A stretch of DNA of 64,000 nt from Phycisphaeraceae bacterium (GTDB lineage Bacteria > Planctomycetota > Phycisphaerae > Phycisphaerales > UBA1924), in the NCBI GenBank assembly GCA_019636795.1, contig JAHBWW010000003.1:434001-498000 (forward strand), read 5' to 3'. A program made the position numbers and the translations under genes. Position 1 is the stretch's first letter. Every line of letters starts with the position of its first letter. The notes beneath the pieces are model-generated. The model was not told the origin of the DNA. It ran no database searches and saw only the letters and a program-made list of their open reading frames with translations. Shown here one piece after another: positions 46,044-54,826 of this stretch.

Positions 46044-47558
46044 TCAAGGACACCCCGCCGCATAGAGATTGAGAAACGCCTGAACATCAAAGAAGTCCAG
46101 CGTGCCATCGCCCGTGAAGTCGGCTGCAAAGTTACCCGCAGCGTACAGGCTCAGGAACAACTGCACATCAAAGAAGTCGAGGGTGCCATCGCCGTTGATG
46201 TCCGCCAGACACGGCGGCGGCGACACCGCGCAACCCTGCCACTTGGCAGCGCCGTTCGCCGTCAGGCCGCCGACTGTTAAAAAGCTGCCTCCGACGAACA
46301 GGGCCGGGCCAGATCCGTCATCGTGGGGCGTCAGGTCAAAGACAGTTGGACAACATGTACCGGCGATGCCCATGCCGCCCGGGCTGGCCAGCCCTGACCA
46401 CGCGCTGCCATTCCACCGTGCGATGCCATTGACCACCACCCCTCCGGCCGTCGTGTACTGGCCCCCGACGTACAGGGCTGAGCCGGACCCGTCATCGAAG
46501 ACAGAGAGTGCTTCGACGTTTAAGAAACCTGAAGGGCCCGTTCCTGTGCCGCTCGGACCGGCCAGTGCCGACCACGAACTCCCATTCCACTTGGCGACAC
46601 GGTTGACCGTCACGCCACCGGCCGTGGCGAACCCGCCCCCTGCGTAAAGCGCAGGCCCTGAACCATCATCGAAGACTGTCAGGCTCTTGACAGTTTGAGG
46701 GTTTCCGCCGACACCAACCCCGCTCGGACCCGCCAGCGCCGACCACGAACTCCCGTTCCACTTGGCGATATTGTTGACCGTCACGCCCCCGGCAGTGATG
46801 AACGAGCCTCCGGCGTACAGCGCGGGCCCCGCGCCGTCGTCGAAAGATGTCAAAGCCCAGATCGTGCCATTGGTGCCCGTTGCCGGACCCGACCATGTAC
46901 TGCCATCCCAGCGAGCGATGGTGGTGGCCGGATATCCTGCGATGCTGGTAAAGTTGCCCCCGACGTACAGGGCTGGACCCGAGCCATCGTCAAAGACCGC
47001 AAAGGCACGGACATCTCCCGTTCCTGCGGGGCCAACTCCCACACCGCCCGGACCCGACAGAGCCGACCATGTGGTGCCATCCCAACGAGCGATGCCATTG
47101 ACCGTCATTCCCCCAATACTGCTGAAGAAGCCCGATGCATACAGGGCCGGTCCAGAACCATCGTTGAACGCGATGAGATTCGTCACGGAGCCTGAGCCGA
47201 ACATGATGAGGCCGCCCGGGCCAGCAAGCGCCGACCAGGCGCTGCCATCCCAGCGTGCAACGTCGCTGACCGTGACGCCCCCGGCAGTTTCCATCCATCC
47301 CGCTGCATACAGAGCAGGCCCGCCTCCTTTGCCGTCGTCATAAACCGCCTGGGAATAGATCAGCGGGACATTGGCCCAGTTGTTCACACCCACGCCATTC
47401 GGACCGGCCAGCACCTGCCAGTGCGGCTGGCATGTATCCCCCGCCCGGGCCGTCGGCACACCAAACGCCGTGCCCAGCACGCACGCCAAAACCACCGACT
47501 TCAGCACCTCAGCCCGATTCGACGACACCAACGCACTCGCCATTTTCGCACCACGCAT
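46044..47558 (-). CDS. Secreted seven-repeat propeller protein with Gly-Cys dockerin tail (paralogue 1)
   Basis: The 504-residue protein starts at the ATG at 47558, preceded by GGAGG. A signal peptide ends near 'VPTARAG'. The body has seven repeats of about 55-60 residues with the pattern (I/V)A(R/K)W(D/N)GSxWSxLxGPxG...FDDGSGPALYxGGxF. The ring is closed by a first half-unit ('CQPHWQVLAG') and a last strand ('KWQGCAV'), each with a Cys. The tail holds 'DINGDGTLDFFDVQLFLSLY', 'FTGDGTLDFFDVQAFLNLY' and AAGCP. It is first of three tandem paralogues on the minus strand. Function unknown; a seven-bladed propeller for surface binding is inferred. Confidence 0.85.
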   Translation of the reverse strand: MRGAKMASALVSSNRAEVLKSVVLACVLGTAFGVPTARAGDTCQPHWQVLAGPNGVGVNNWANVPLIYSQAVYDDGKGGGPALYAAGWMETAGGVTVSDVARWDGSAWSALAGPGGLIMFGSGSVTNLIAFNDGSGPALYASGFFSSIGGMTVNGIARWDGTTWSALSGPGGVGVGPAGTGDVRAFAVFDDGSGPALYVGGNFTSIAGYPATTIARWDGSTWSGPATGTNGTIWALTSFDDGAGPALYAGGSFITAGGVTVNNIAKWNGSSWSALAGPSGVGVGGNPQTVKSLTVFDDGSGPALYAGGGFATAGGVTVNRVAKWNGSSWSALAGPSGTGTGPSGFLNVEALSVFDDGSGSALYVGGQYTTAGGVVVNGIARWNGSAWSGLASPGGMGIAGTCCPTVFDLTPHDDGSGPALFVGGSFLTVGGLTANGAAKWQGCAVSPPPCLADINGDGTLDFFDVQLFLSLYAAGNFAADFTGDGTLDFFDVQAFLNLYAAGCP

Positions 47559-47640
47559 GTCAGAAACCTCCAAAAGTGATGTAGCCCACGCCGATCAACT
47601 CCTGCTCCGTCCCCCGATCACCACAACGCCACAACCCCGC

Positions 47641-49098
47641 TCAAGGACACCCCGCCGCATAGAGGTTGAGAAACGCCTGCACATCGAAGAAATCAAGCGT
47701 GCCATCGCCCGTGAAATCGGTTGCAAGGTTACCCGCAGCGTACAGGCTCAGGAACAACTGCACATCAAAGAAGTCGAGGGTGCCATCGCCGTTGATGTCC
47801 GCCAGACACGGCGGCGGCGTCACCGCACAGCCCTGCCACTTCGAGATATTGAAAACTGTTGTGTCTCCAATTTGCCAGTGGTATCCACCGGCAAACAACG
47901 CTGGCCCGTCCCTGGTGCCATCATCAAACACAGTCAAGGCATGAATCTGGTCGCTCACACCCACACTGCCGGGGCTTGCCAGTGCCGACCACACGCTCCC
48001 GTCCCAGCGCGCGATGTTGTTGACTGTCACCCCGCCAGCGGTGCTGAATGCGCCCCCCGCATAGAGCGCCGGACCTGAACCATCATCGAATGAACCCAGA
48101 GCGGTCACGAGGGGGCCGTCGATGCCCACGCCACCGGGGCCTGACAATGCCGACCAGACACTGCCGTCCCAGCGTGCGATGTTGTTGACCGTCATGCCTC
48201 CAGCGTTGGCAAAGTTGCCCGACGCATAGAGCGCGGGGCCTGAGCCGTCGTCGAAAACTTCCAGGGCCAAGACCCAGCCGCCAACTCCAAGTCCGTTCGG
48301 GCCTGCAGGAGTGGACATGCTGCTGCCGTCCCAGCGGACAAGGCCGTTGGTGTTTCCGATGTACAATGCCGGGCCGGAGCCGTCGTCAAACACCGCCAGA
48401 GCATTGCATTGAGAGCCGTGACCCACTCCGCCAGCGTGAACCAGCGCCGACCACGCGCTGCCGTCCCACTTGGCAATGCGGTTGACCGTCACTCCACCCG
48501 CCGTGGTAAAACCGCCCGCAGCATAGAGCGCGGGCCCCGATCCGTCGTCGAACTCGGCCAGAGAAAAGACCCAGCCATTCACGCCTGTGCCGCTCGGGCC
48601 TGACAGTGCCGACCATGCGCTGCCGTTCCAGCGCGCGATGTTATTGACCGTGACTCCTCCTGCGGCAGAGTAAGTGCCTCCGGCGTACAGCGCCGGCCCC
48701 GAGCCGTCGTCGAACACCGCCGTGCTCCACACCGAGCCGAGACTCGTGATGCCCACACCATTCGGGCCTGACAGCGTCGACCATCCGCTCCCATTCCAGC
48801 GCGCGATGCGATTGACCGTCAATCCGCCTCCATCGCAGCAGCCCGCGAACCAGAACTCGCCCCCCGCATAGAGCGCAGGTCCCGTGCCGTCGTCATACAC
48901 GCTCATCGTCGTGACACGGTTGTTCACACCCACACCGCCCGGCGCTTCCAGAGCCCTCCAGTGCGGCTGGCATGTATCCCCAGCCCTTGCCGTCGGAACC
49001 CCAAACGCCGTGCCCAGCACGCCCGCCAAAACCACCGACCTCAGCACCTCAGCCCGATTCGACGACACCAACGCACTCGCCAATTTCGCACCACGCAT
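47641..49098 (-). CDS. Secreted seven-repeat propeller protein with Gly-Cys dockerin tail (paralogue 2)
   Basis: The 485-residue paralogue has a nearly identical signal region (MRGAKLASALVSSNRAEVLR) and the same start context (GGAGG before ATG 49098). Seven repeats are again countable. The first carries an insertion ('FAGCCDGGGL') and the fourth is shortened ('ALYIGNTNGLVRWDGSS'). The opening Cys (CQPHW) and closing 'SKWQGCAV' are kept. The dockerin tail is almost identical to that of paralogue 1. The 82-base spacers around the paralogues are also almost identical. Confidence 0.85.
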   Translation of the reverse strand: MRGAKLASALVSSNRAEVLRSVVLAGVLGTAFGVPTARAGDTCQPHWRALEAPGGVGVNNRVTTMSVYDDGTGPALYAGGEFWFAGCCDGGGLTVNRIARWNGSGWSTLSGPNGVGITSLGSVWSTAVFDDGSGPALYAGGTYSAAGGVTVNNIARWNGSAWSALSGPSGTGVNGWVFSLAEFDDGSGPALYAAGGFTTAGGVTVNRIAKWDGSAWSALVHAGGVGHGSQCNALAVFDDGSGPALYIGNTNGLVRWDGSSMSTPAGPNGLGVGGWVLALEVFDDGSGPALYASGNFANAGGMTVNNIARWDGSVWSALSGPGGVGIDGPLVTALGSFDDGSGPALYAGGAFSTAGGVTVNNIARWDGSVWSALASPGSVGVSDQIHALTVFDDGTRDGPALFAGGYHWQIGDTTVFNISKWQGCAVTPPPCLADINGDGTLDFFDVQLFLSLYAAGNLATDFTGDGTLDFFDVQAFLNLYAAGCP

Positions 49099-49180
49099 GT
49101 CAGAAACCTCCAAAAGTGATGTAACCCAGGCCGATCAACTCCTGCTCCGTCCCCCGATCACCACAACGCCACAGCCCCGC

Positions 49181-50671
49181 TCACGGACACCCCGCCGCGT
49201 AGAGATTGAGAAACGCCTGAACATCAAAGAAGTCCAGCGTGCCATCGCCTGTGAAGTCCGCGGCGAGGTTGCCACTCGCGTACAGGCTCAAGAACATCTG
49301 CACATCGAAGAAGTCGAGGACGCCATCGCCGTTGATGTCCGCCAGACACGGCGGCGGCGTCACCGCACAGCCCTGCCACTTGGCGATCCCGTTCGCCGTC
49401 ACGCCGCCAGCGGTGGTGAAGTCGCCCCCGGCGTACAGCGCCGGACCCGCCCCAATACCGTGATCGAACGCCATCAGCGCAAGGACCCCACCGGGACTCA
49501 TCACCCCCGTGCCACCCGGGCCGGTCAGGGTCGACCACGTCGAACCGTCCCAGCGGGCAACCCGGTTCACCGTCAGGCCGCCAGCGGTGTCGAAGTATCC
49601 CCCGGCGTACAGAGCTGGCCCAGTGCCGTCGTCGAACACCCTCAGGGCACTGATCTGGCCGTTCACCCCCGTGCCACCCGGAACGGTCAGCGGCGACCAC
49701 ACCGAACCATCCCAGCGGGCAATCCGGTTCACCGTCACGCCGCCAGCGGTGATGAATATGCCACCAGCGTACAGCGCGGACCCCGTGCCGTCATCAAACA
49801 CCGCCATGGCATTGACCCAGCTACCCACCCCCGTGCCGCCCGAACCGGTCAGCGCCGACCACGCCGAACCGTCCCAGCGCGCGATCCGGTTCACCGTCAC
49901 GCCACCCGCTGTGGTAAAAACACCACCTGCGTACAGCGCTGGCCCGCCCCCGGAGCCATCGTCGAACACCGTCAGGCTCCAGACTGTGCCGTTCACACCC
50001 GTTCCGCCCGGGCCGGTCAGTCCCGACCACGCCGAGCCGTTCCAACGGGCGATCCGGTTCACCGTCACGCCTCCAGCGCTGGTAAAGTTGCCCCCGACGT
50101 ACAGCGCAGGCCCCGAGCCGTCGTCGAACACCGTCAGGGCAGCGACCGTGAAGTCCACCCCCGTGCCGCCAGGACCGGTCAGGGCCGACCACGCCGAACC
50201 GTCCCACCGAGCAATGTTGTTCACCGTCACGCCACCGGCGGTGGTGAAGTCGCTCCCCCCGGCGTATAGCGCCGGCCCCGTGCCGTCGTCGAAGACCGTC
50301 AGCGCCCAAACAGTTGGAAGAAATTCTCCCGCGATTCCCGACCCGAGCGGGGACCATGACGCGCCGTCCCAGCGGGCGATCCCGTTCACCGTCACACCAC
50401 CGGCGGTGCTGAAGAAGCCTCCGGCATACAGCGCCGCCCCCCCGCCGTCGTCGAACACTGCCAGAGCACGGACGAAACTGCTGCCGGACGGGTCACTCAC
50501 CCCGGTGCCGCCTGGCCCGGTCAGAGCCGACCACCGAGGTTCGCACTCATCCCCCGCCCTTGCCGTCGGCACGCCAAACGCCGTGCCCAGCACGCACGCC
50601 AAGACCACCGACTTCAGCACCCCAGCCCGATTCGACGACACCAACGCACTCGCCATTTTCGCACCACGCAT
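49181..50671 (-). CDS. Secreted seven-repeat propeller protein with Gly-Cys dockerin tail (paralogue 3)
   Basis: The 496-residue paralogue starts at ATG 50671 with GGAGG 9 bases upstream; a longer reading frame upstream is not needed. Seven repeats are present and more regular than in the other two ('ARWDGSAWSALTGPGGTGV' recurs). Cys residues open ('CEPRWSALTG') and close ('AKWQGCAV') the repeat array. The tail reads 'DINGDGVLDFFDVQMFLSLY', then 'FTGDGTLDFFDVQAFLNLY', ending AAGCP. About 250 bases without a gene separate it from the FG-GAP protein gene upstream. Confidence 0.85.
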   Translation of the reverse strand: MRGAKMASALVSSNRAGVLKSVVLACVLGTAFGVPTARAGDECEPRWSALTGPGGTGVSDPSGSSFVRALAVFDDGGGAALYAGGFFSTAGGVTVNGIARWDGASWSPLGSGIAGEFLPTVWALTVFDDGTGPALYAGGSDFTTAGGVTVNNIARWDGSAWSALTGPGGTGVDFTVAALTVFDDGSGPALYVGGNFTSAGGVTVNRIARWNGSAWSGLTGPGGTGVNGTVWSLTVFDDGSGGGPALYAGGVFTTAGGVTVNRIARWDGSAWSALTGSGGTGVGSWVNAMAVFDDGTGSALYAGGIFITAGGVTVNRIARWDGSVWSPLTVPGGTGVNGQISALRVFDDGTGPALYAGGYFDTAGGLTVNRVARWDGSTWSTLTGPGGTGVMSPGGVLALMAFDHGIGAGPALYAGGDFTTAGGVTANGIAKWQGCAVTPPPCLADINGDGVLDFFDVQMFLSLYASGNLAADFTGDGTLDFFDVQAFLNLYAAGCP

Positions 50672-50918
50672 GCAGGAAGCCTCCAGTAGGAACGGACCCC
50701 ACGAACGAACCCCCAGCCGCACCGTGACCAGGGCCGGCCCATCATACAGGAAAATGCCCGGTCCGCAACCCCCAATCCTGATTTTCATACTTCAGCCCCA
50801 GCCGCCTCGGGCATGAGCATGCTCTGAGTCCCTGCTTCATTGACGGTGCAGCATCCTGCAGCCCACCACCGATCAACTCCTGCTCCGTCCCCCAATCACC
50901 ACAACGCCACAGCCCCGC

Positions 50919-53900
50919 TCACGGACACCCCGCCGCATAGAGATTGAGAAACGCCTGCACATCGAAGAAGTCCAGCGTGCCATCGCCCGTGAAGTCGGCT
51001 GCAAGGTTGCCCGCAGCGTACAGGCTCAAGAACATCTGCACATCGAAGAAGTCGAGAATGCTGTCGCCGGTCAGATCGGCCAGGCACACCGGCGGCGGCG
51101 GCGTGCACTGGTTCAGCAGCACGCTGACCGAACTGGCCCCGTGGTTCGTGACGACCAGATCGCGTTTTCCGTTGCCATCGAGATCGCCGATCGCCACGAA
51201 TGATGGATCGCTGCCCGTCAAGAAACTCTCCTTCGGCTCGAAGGTGCCATCACCCACGCCCAGCAGCACACCAACGGAGTTTGAGCCCCAGTTGCTGACG
51301 GCCAGATCGGGAATCCCGTCGCCGTCGAGGTCGCCGATCGCCACCGACCTCGGACTGTTGCCGGTGGGCACATGCTGCCAGGGTGCAAATGTTCCGTTGC
51401 CGTTGCCCAGCCGCACGCTCACGACATTCATGCTTCCGATGGCGGTGACCAGATCGGGAATCCCGTCGCCATTGAGATCACCGACGGCCACCTGCAAGGG
51501 CGGACCGCCGACCGCGAAGTTCTGCCTGGGCATGAAGGTCCCGTCACCGAGGCCCAGCAGCACACTGACGTTGCTGGCATTGAGATTCGCCGTGACCAAA
51601 TCGGGAATCCCATCGCCATTGAGGTCGGCGATCACGACGGACCATGGGTTGTTGCCGGTTGCGAAGTCCTGCCGCGTGATGAATGTCCCGTCGCCATGGC
51701 CCATCAGCACGCCGACGGAGTTTGACAACCGACTCGCGACGACCAGATCTGGAATCCCATCGCTGTCGAGGTCGCCGATCGCCACCGATCGCGGGCCGGG
51801 ACCGGTCGCGTGGATCTGCCGCTCCTGAAATGTCCCGTCGCCGTTGCCCAGCAGCACGCTGACCGTGCCGGGTCCGTCGTTGGCCACCGCGAGATCGGAA
51901 ATCCCATCGCTATTGAGGTCACCGATTGCCACGGACCACGGACTGCCGCCAGCGATCAGGTCCTGTCGCGGCCCGAAGGTCCCGTCGCCAAGGCCCAGCA
52001 GGACACTGACCGAAGAAGCGTTGGAGTTGGCCACCGCCAGATCGGGAATCCCGTCGCCGTTGACATCGCCGATCGCCACCGATCGTGGCCGGCTGCCCAC
52101 AGCGAAGCGCTGATCGCTCTCGAAGCCCAACCCGACCGGGCAGGACGGCCCCGAGTTGCCGCACCGGTTGAGCAGCACGCTTACGGTGCTCCCCGGCTGA
52201 GCGGTTGTGCCCGGATTGCCGACGACGAGGTCAAGCTGTCCATTACCGTCGAGGTCGCTGATCGCCACAGAGTCAGGATTGAAACCGGTGGCGTACTGCC
52301 TGCGCAGTCCGAATGTGCCGTCACCGTTACCGAGGATCACGAGGACCGAGTCAGAGCCAGCGTTGACCACTGCCAGGTCAGCCTTCCCGTCGCCGTCGAG
52401 GTCGGCGATGGCCACAGAGCGAGGAAAGAGGCCCGTGCGAAGATCCTGACTGGGCATGAACGTCCCATTCCCCACGCCCGACAAGACGCTGACCGTGTTC
52501 ACGGACCCGTTTGCCGTGACCAGATCGGGAATCCCGTCGCCATTGATATCACCGATCGCCAGATGCGAAGGCGGGCCACCGACCGAAACATCCTGCCGCG
52601 GCATGAACGTCCCGTCGCCATGGCCCAGCAGCACGCTGACCGAGTGCATGTTGGTATTCGCGCTGACCAGATCGGGAATCCCATCGCTGTTGACATCACC
52701 GATCACGACGGACTGAGGCCGCAAAGCGGTCGCGAAGTCCTGTCTGGGCATGAAGGTGCCATCTCCCAACCCCAGCAGCACGCTGACCGAGTTTGAGGTG
52801 GCGTTGGCCACAACAAGATCAGGCGTCCCGTCGCTGTTGACATCCCCGATCGCAACAGACATGGGCAGACTGCCCACCACATATTCCTGATGGGGCCAGA
52901 ACCTCCCGTCACCAAGCCCCAGCAGCACGCTGACGGTGTTTGAGGTTCTGTTGACCACGGCAAGGTCCGCGATGCCGTCGCCGTCGAGATCTCCGACCGC
53001 CACATAGTTTGGATTCTGACCCGTGCCGAACTGCTGCTTCGGGCCGAATGTCCCGTCACCAAGACCCAGCAGCACGCTCACCGTGCTCCCGGGCGATGGA
53101 CTTGTCCCATCGTTGGCCACGACCAGATCGGGCACGCCGTCACCATTGAAATCGCCGGCCGCGACGAAGCGGGCCACAGCCCCGGCCTCGAACTGCTCAT
53201 CAGCAGCATACAAACTCGCCCGGCAGAAGATGCCGCAGCGATTGAGCAGCACGCCGACCGTGGAGTTCGAATTCACGAACGCAAGATCGGGTTTACCATC
53301 GCCGTCAAGATCACCGATCACAAGTCCGCCGGGGCCACTGACGGCCGCGAACACCTGACTGGTCCCGAAGGTGCCATCGCCATGGCCACGCAGCACGCGC
53401 ACAGTTCGGGTGCTGGTGGCGTTATTCGCAACCGCAAGATCAGGAATCCCGTCACCGTCGAAATCACCGATCACCACGGAGTTTGGAGCTGCGCCCGCAG
53501 CGTAGTTCTGGCGGGTACCAAAGGTGCCATCTCCTTGACCAGGCAGGATGCTCACCGTATCGCCGTCCAGATTGGCAACCGCAAGATCGGGAATGCCATT
53601 GCCATTGAGATCACCGATCGCAATAGAGTTGGGCCAGAGGTCTGTAAAATATGTTCCTCCCGCACGGAAGGTCCCGTCGCCATTGCCCAGTCGCACACTG
53701 ACGGATTTATGTTCGCGGTTCGCGATGACAAAGTCTGCAATGCCGTCACCATCGAGATCGGCGATCACGATCGCATAAGGAAACATGAAGACGTTGACCT
53801 CGTGGTGCTGCCCGAAGCTTCCATCCCCATCGCCCAGCAGCACGCTGACGCTGTCAGACGCCATATTGGTCACGGCCAGGTCAGGAATCCCGTCGCCATT

Positions 53901-54401
53901 GAGATCAGCGATCGCCACAGAATCAGGAATCACGCCGGTGGCATAGGGCTGGCGGACTCCAAATCTGCCGTCGCCATCGCCCAGCAGCACGCTCACGGTA
54001 TCCGAGTCTTCGTTCGTCACGACGATGTCGAGTATGCCATTGCCGTTGAGGTCCCCGAGCGCCACGGAGACCGGACGCAGGCCGGCGCCAAAGTCCCAGC
54101 GCGGCAGGTAGGTGCCATCACCCACGCCCAGCAGCACACTCACTGTCGCCGAGTGCAGGTTTGCGACGACCAGATCCGGGATGCCGTCACCATCGAGATC
54201 ACCGATTGCTACAGACTTCGGAGTATTGCCGGTGCCGAACTGCCGCTCCTGCCCGAACAGATCGGCCACATCACACTGGCCCGCCCCGGCCCCCATCGCC
54301 GCGATGCCCACGAACGCCGCCGCCAGCACACTTCGGAGGTTGATCAAGACGGGGTTGTTCAAGACAAGATTGAAACGCGTGTTGCTGAAGGTCGCTTTCA
54401 T
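50919..54401 (-). CDS. Giant FG-GAP/VCBS repeat protein (3 x 7 repeats) with Gly-Cys dockerin tail
   Basis: The 1160-residue secreted protein consists of 21 repeats of about 45-50 residues. The pattern is 'xSVAIGDLDGDGIPDLVVAN', then 'SVSVLLGxGDGTF', the FG-GAP/VCBS type of integrin-like propellers, with calcium loops (DxDGDGxxD). The repeats fall into three sets of exactly seven. The first two end 'VLLNRCG' and are followed by short Cys-containing spacers ('IFCRASLYAADEQFEAG', 'NSGPSCPVGLGFESDQ'); the third ends 'VLLNQCTPPPPVC'. The dockerin-like tail and AAGCP follow. This predicts three consecutive seven-bladed propellers. The signal peptide is near residues 20-45. Ligand unknown. Confidence 0.88.
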   Translation of the reverse strand: MKATFSNTRFNLVLNNPVLINLRSVLAAAFVGIAAMGAGAGQCDVADLFGQERQFGTGNTPKSVAIGDLDGDGIPDLVVANLHSATVSVLLGVGDGTYLPRWDFGAGLRPVSVALGDLNGNGILDIVVTNEDSDTVSVLLGDGDGRFGVRQPYATGVIPDSVAIADLNGDGIPDLAVTNMASDSVSVLLGDGDGSFGQHHEVNVFMFPYAIVIADLDGDGIADFVIANREHKSVSVRLGNGDGTFRAGGTYFTDLWPNSIAIGDLNGNGIPDLAVANLDGDTVSILPGQGDGTFGTRQNYAAGAAPNSVVIGDFDGDGIPDLAVANNATSTRTVRVLRGHGDGTFGTSQVFAAVSGPGGLVIGDLDGDGKPDLAFVNSNSTVGVLLNRCGIFCRASLYAADEQFEAGAVARFVAAGDFNGDGVPDLVVANDGTSPSPGSTVSVLLGLGDGTFGPKQQFGTGQNPNYVAVGDLDGDGIADLAVVNRTSNTVSVLLGLGDGRFWPHQEYVVGSLPMSVAIGDVNSDGTPDLVVANATSNSVSVLLGLGDGTFMPRQDFATALRPQSVVIGDVNSDGIPDLVSANTNMHSVSVLLGHGDGTFMPRQDVSVGGPPSHLAIGDINGDGIPDLVTANGSVNTVSVLSGVGNGTFMPSQDLRTGLFPRSVAIADLDGDGKADLAVVNAGSDSVLVILGNGDGTFGLRRQYATGFNPDSVAISDLDGNGQLDLVVGNPGTTAQPGSTVSVLLNRCGNSGPSCPVGLGFESDQRFAVGSRPRSVAIGDVNGDGIPDLAVANSNASSVSVLLGLGDGTFGPRQDLIAGGSPWSVAIGDLNSDGISDLAVANDGPGTVSVLLGNGDGTFQERQIHATGPGPRSVAIGDLDSDGIPDLVVASRLSNSVGVLMGHGDGTFITRQDFATGNNPWSVVIADLNGDGIPDLVTANLNASNVSVLLGLGDGTFMPRQNFAVGGPPLQVAVGDLNGDGIPDLVTAIGSMNVVSVRLGNGNGTFAPWQHVPTGNSPRSVAIGDLDGDGIPDLAVSNWGSNSVGVLLGVGDGTFEPKESFLTGSDPSFVAIGDLDGNGKRDLVVTNHGASSVSVLLNQCTPPPPVCLADLTGDSILDFFDVQMFLSLYAAGNLAADFTGDGTLDFFDVQAFLNLYAAGCP

Positions 54402-54826
54402 TGAAATCCCTTCTCCGGCACTTGCGGAGGAAGACCGACCGGGCCGCTCGCTTTCTGCACGCGGGTACGGACGCTCAGACTGGAAACATGGGCCCTACCG
54501 CCAGCGCAGCATGGCTCCACACCGCCTCTGCGCGCACGGGCGAAAATCTCGCAACAGTGTGAAAAATATTTCTGAACGCTCAGGCCCGCGCCCACCAGGT
54601 ACCGGGTGTCCTAGCCACGGCTTTGTGTGGCGAGGATACCGCTGAGGGCCGGGTACCCTCGCGAATGCCTGGGTGGCAGCCACTTCTCACGACACGAACC
54701 ACCGATCTTGGCCATGCAAAGCAAGAACCGCGCCCGCCCACTCCGCACGCCGGAAATCAGCCCCGGCAACACACCCAAACCCGAAAAAACCGCGTCAAGA
54801 TGGGCAAGCAGCAAGGCCCGCAGCCC
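54402..54826. other. Intergenic stretch upstream of the FG-GAP gene
   Basis: No gene is supported over these 425 bases. The part near 54540-54580 is locally AT-rich (GTGTGAAAAATATTTCTG) and may hold the promoter of the minus-strand FG-GAP gene. A pair GCCACGGC...GTGTGGC around 54615 could form a weak hairpin. Confidence 0.4.

Noticed and set aside
48884..50269. 461-codon plus-strand frame opposite paralogue 3
   Set aside because: Repeats on the sense strand make antisense repeats; the sense strand has signal peptide and tail.
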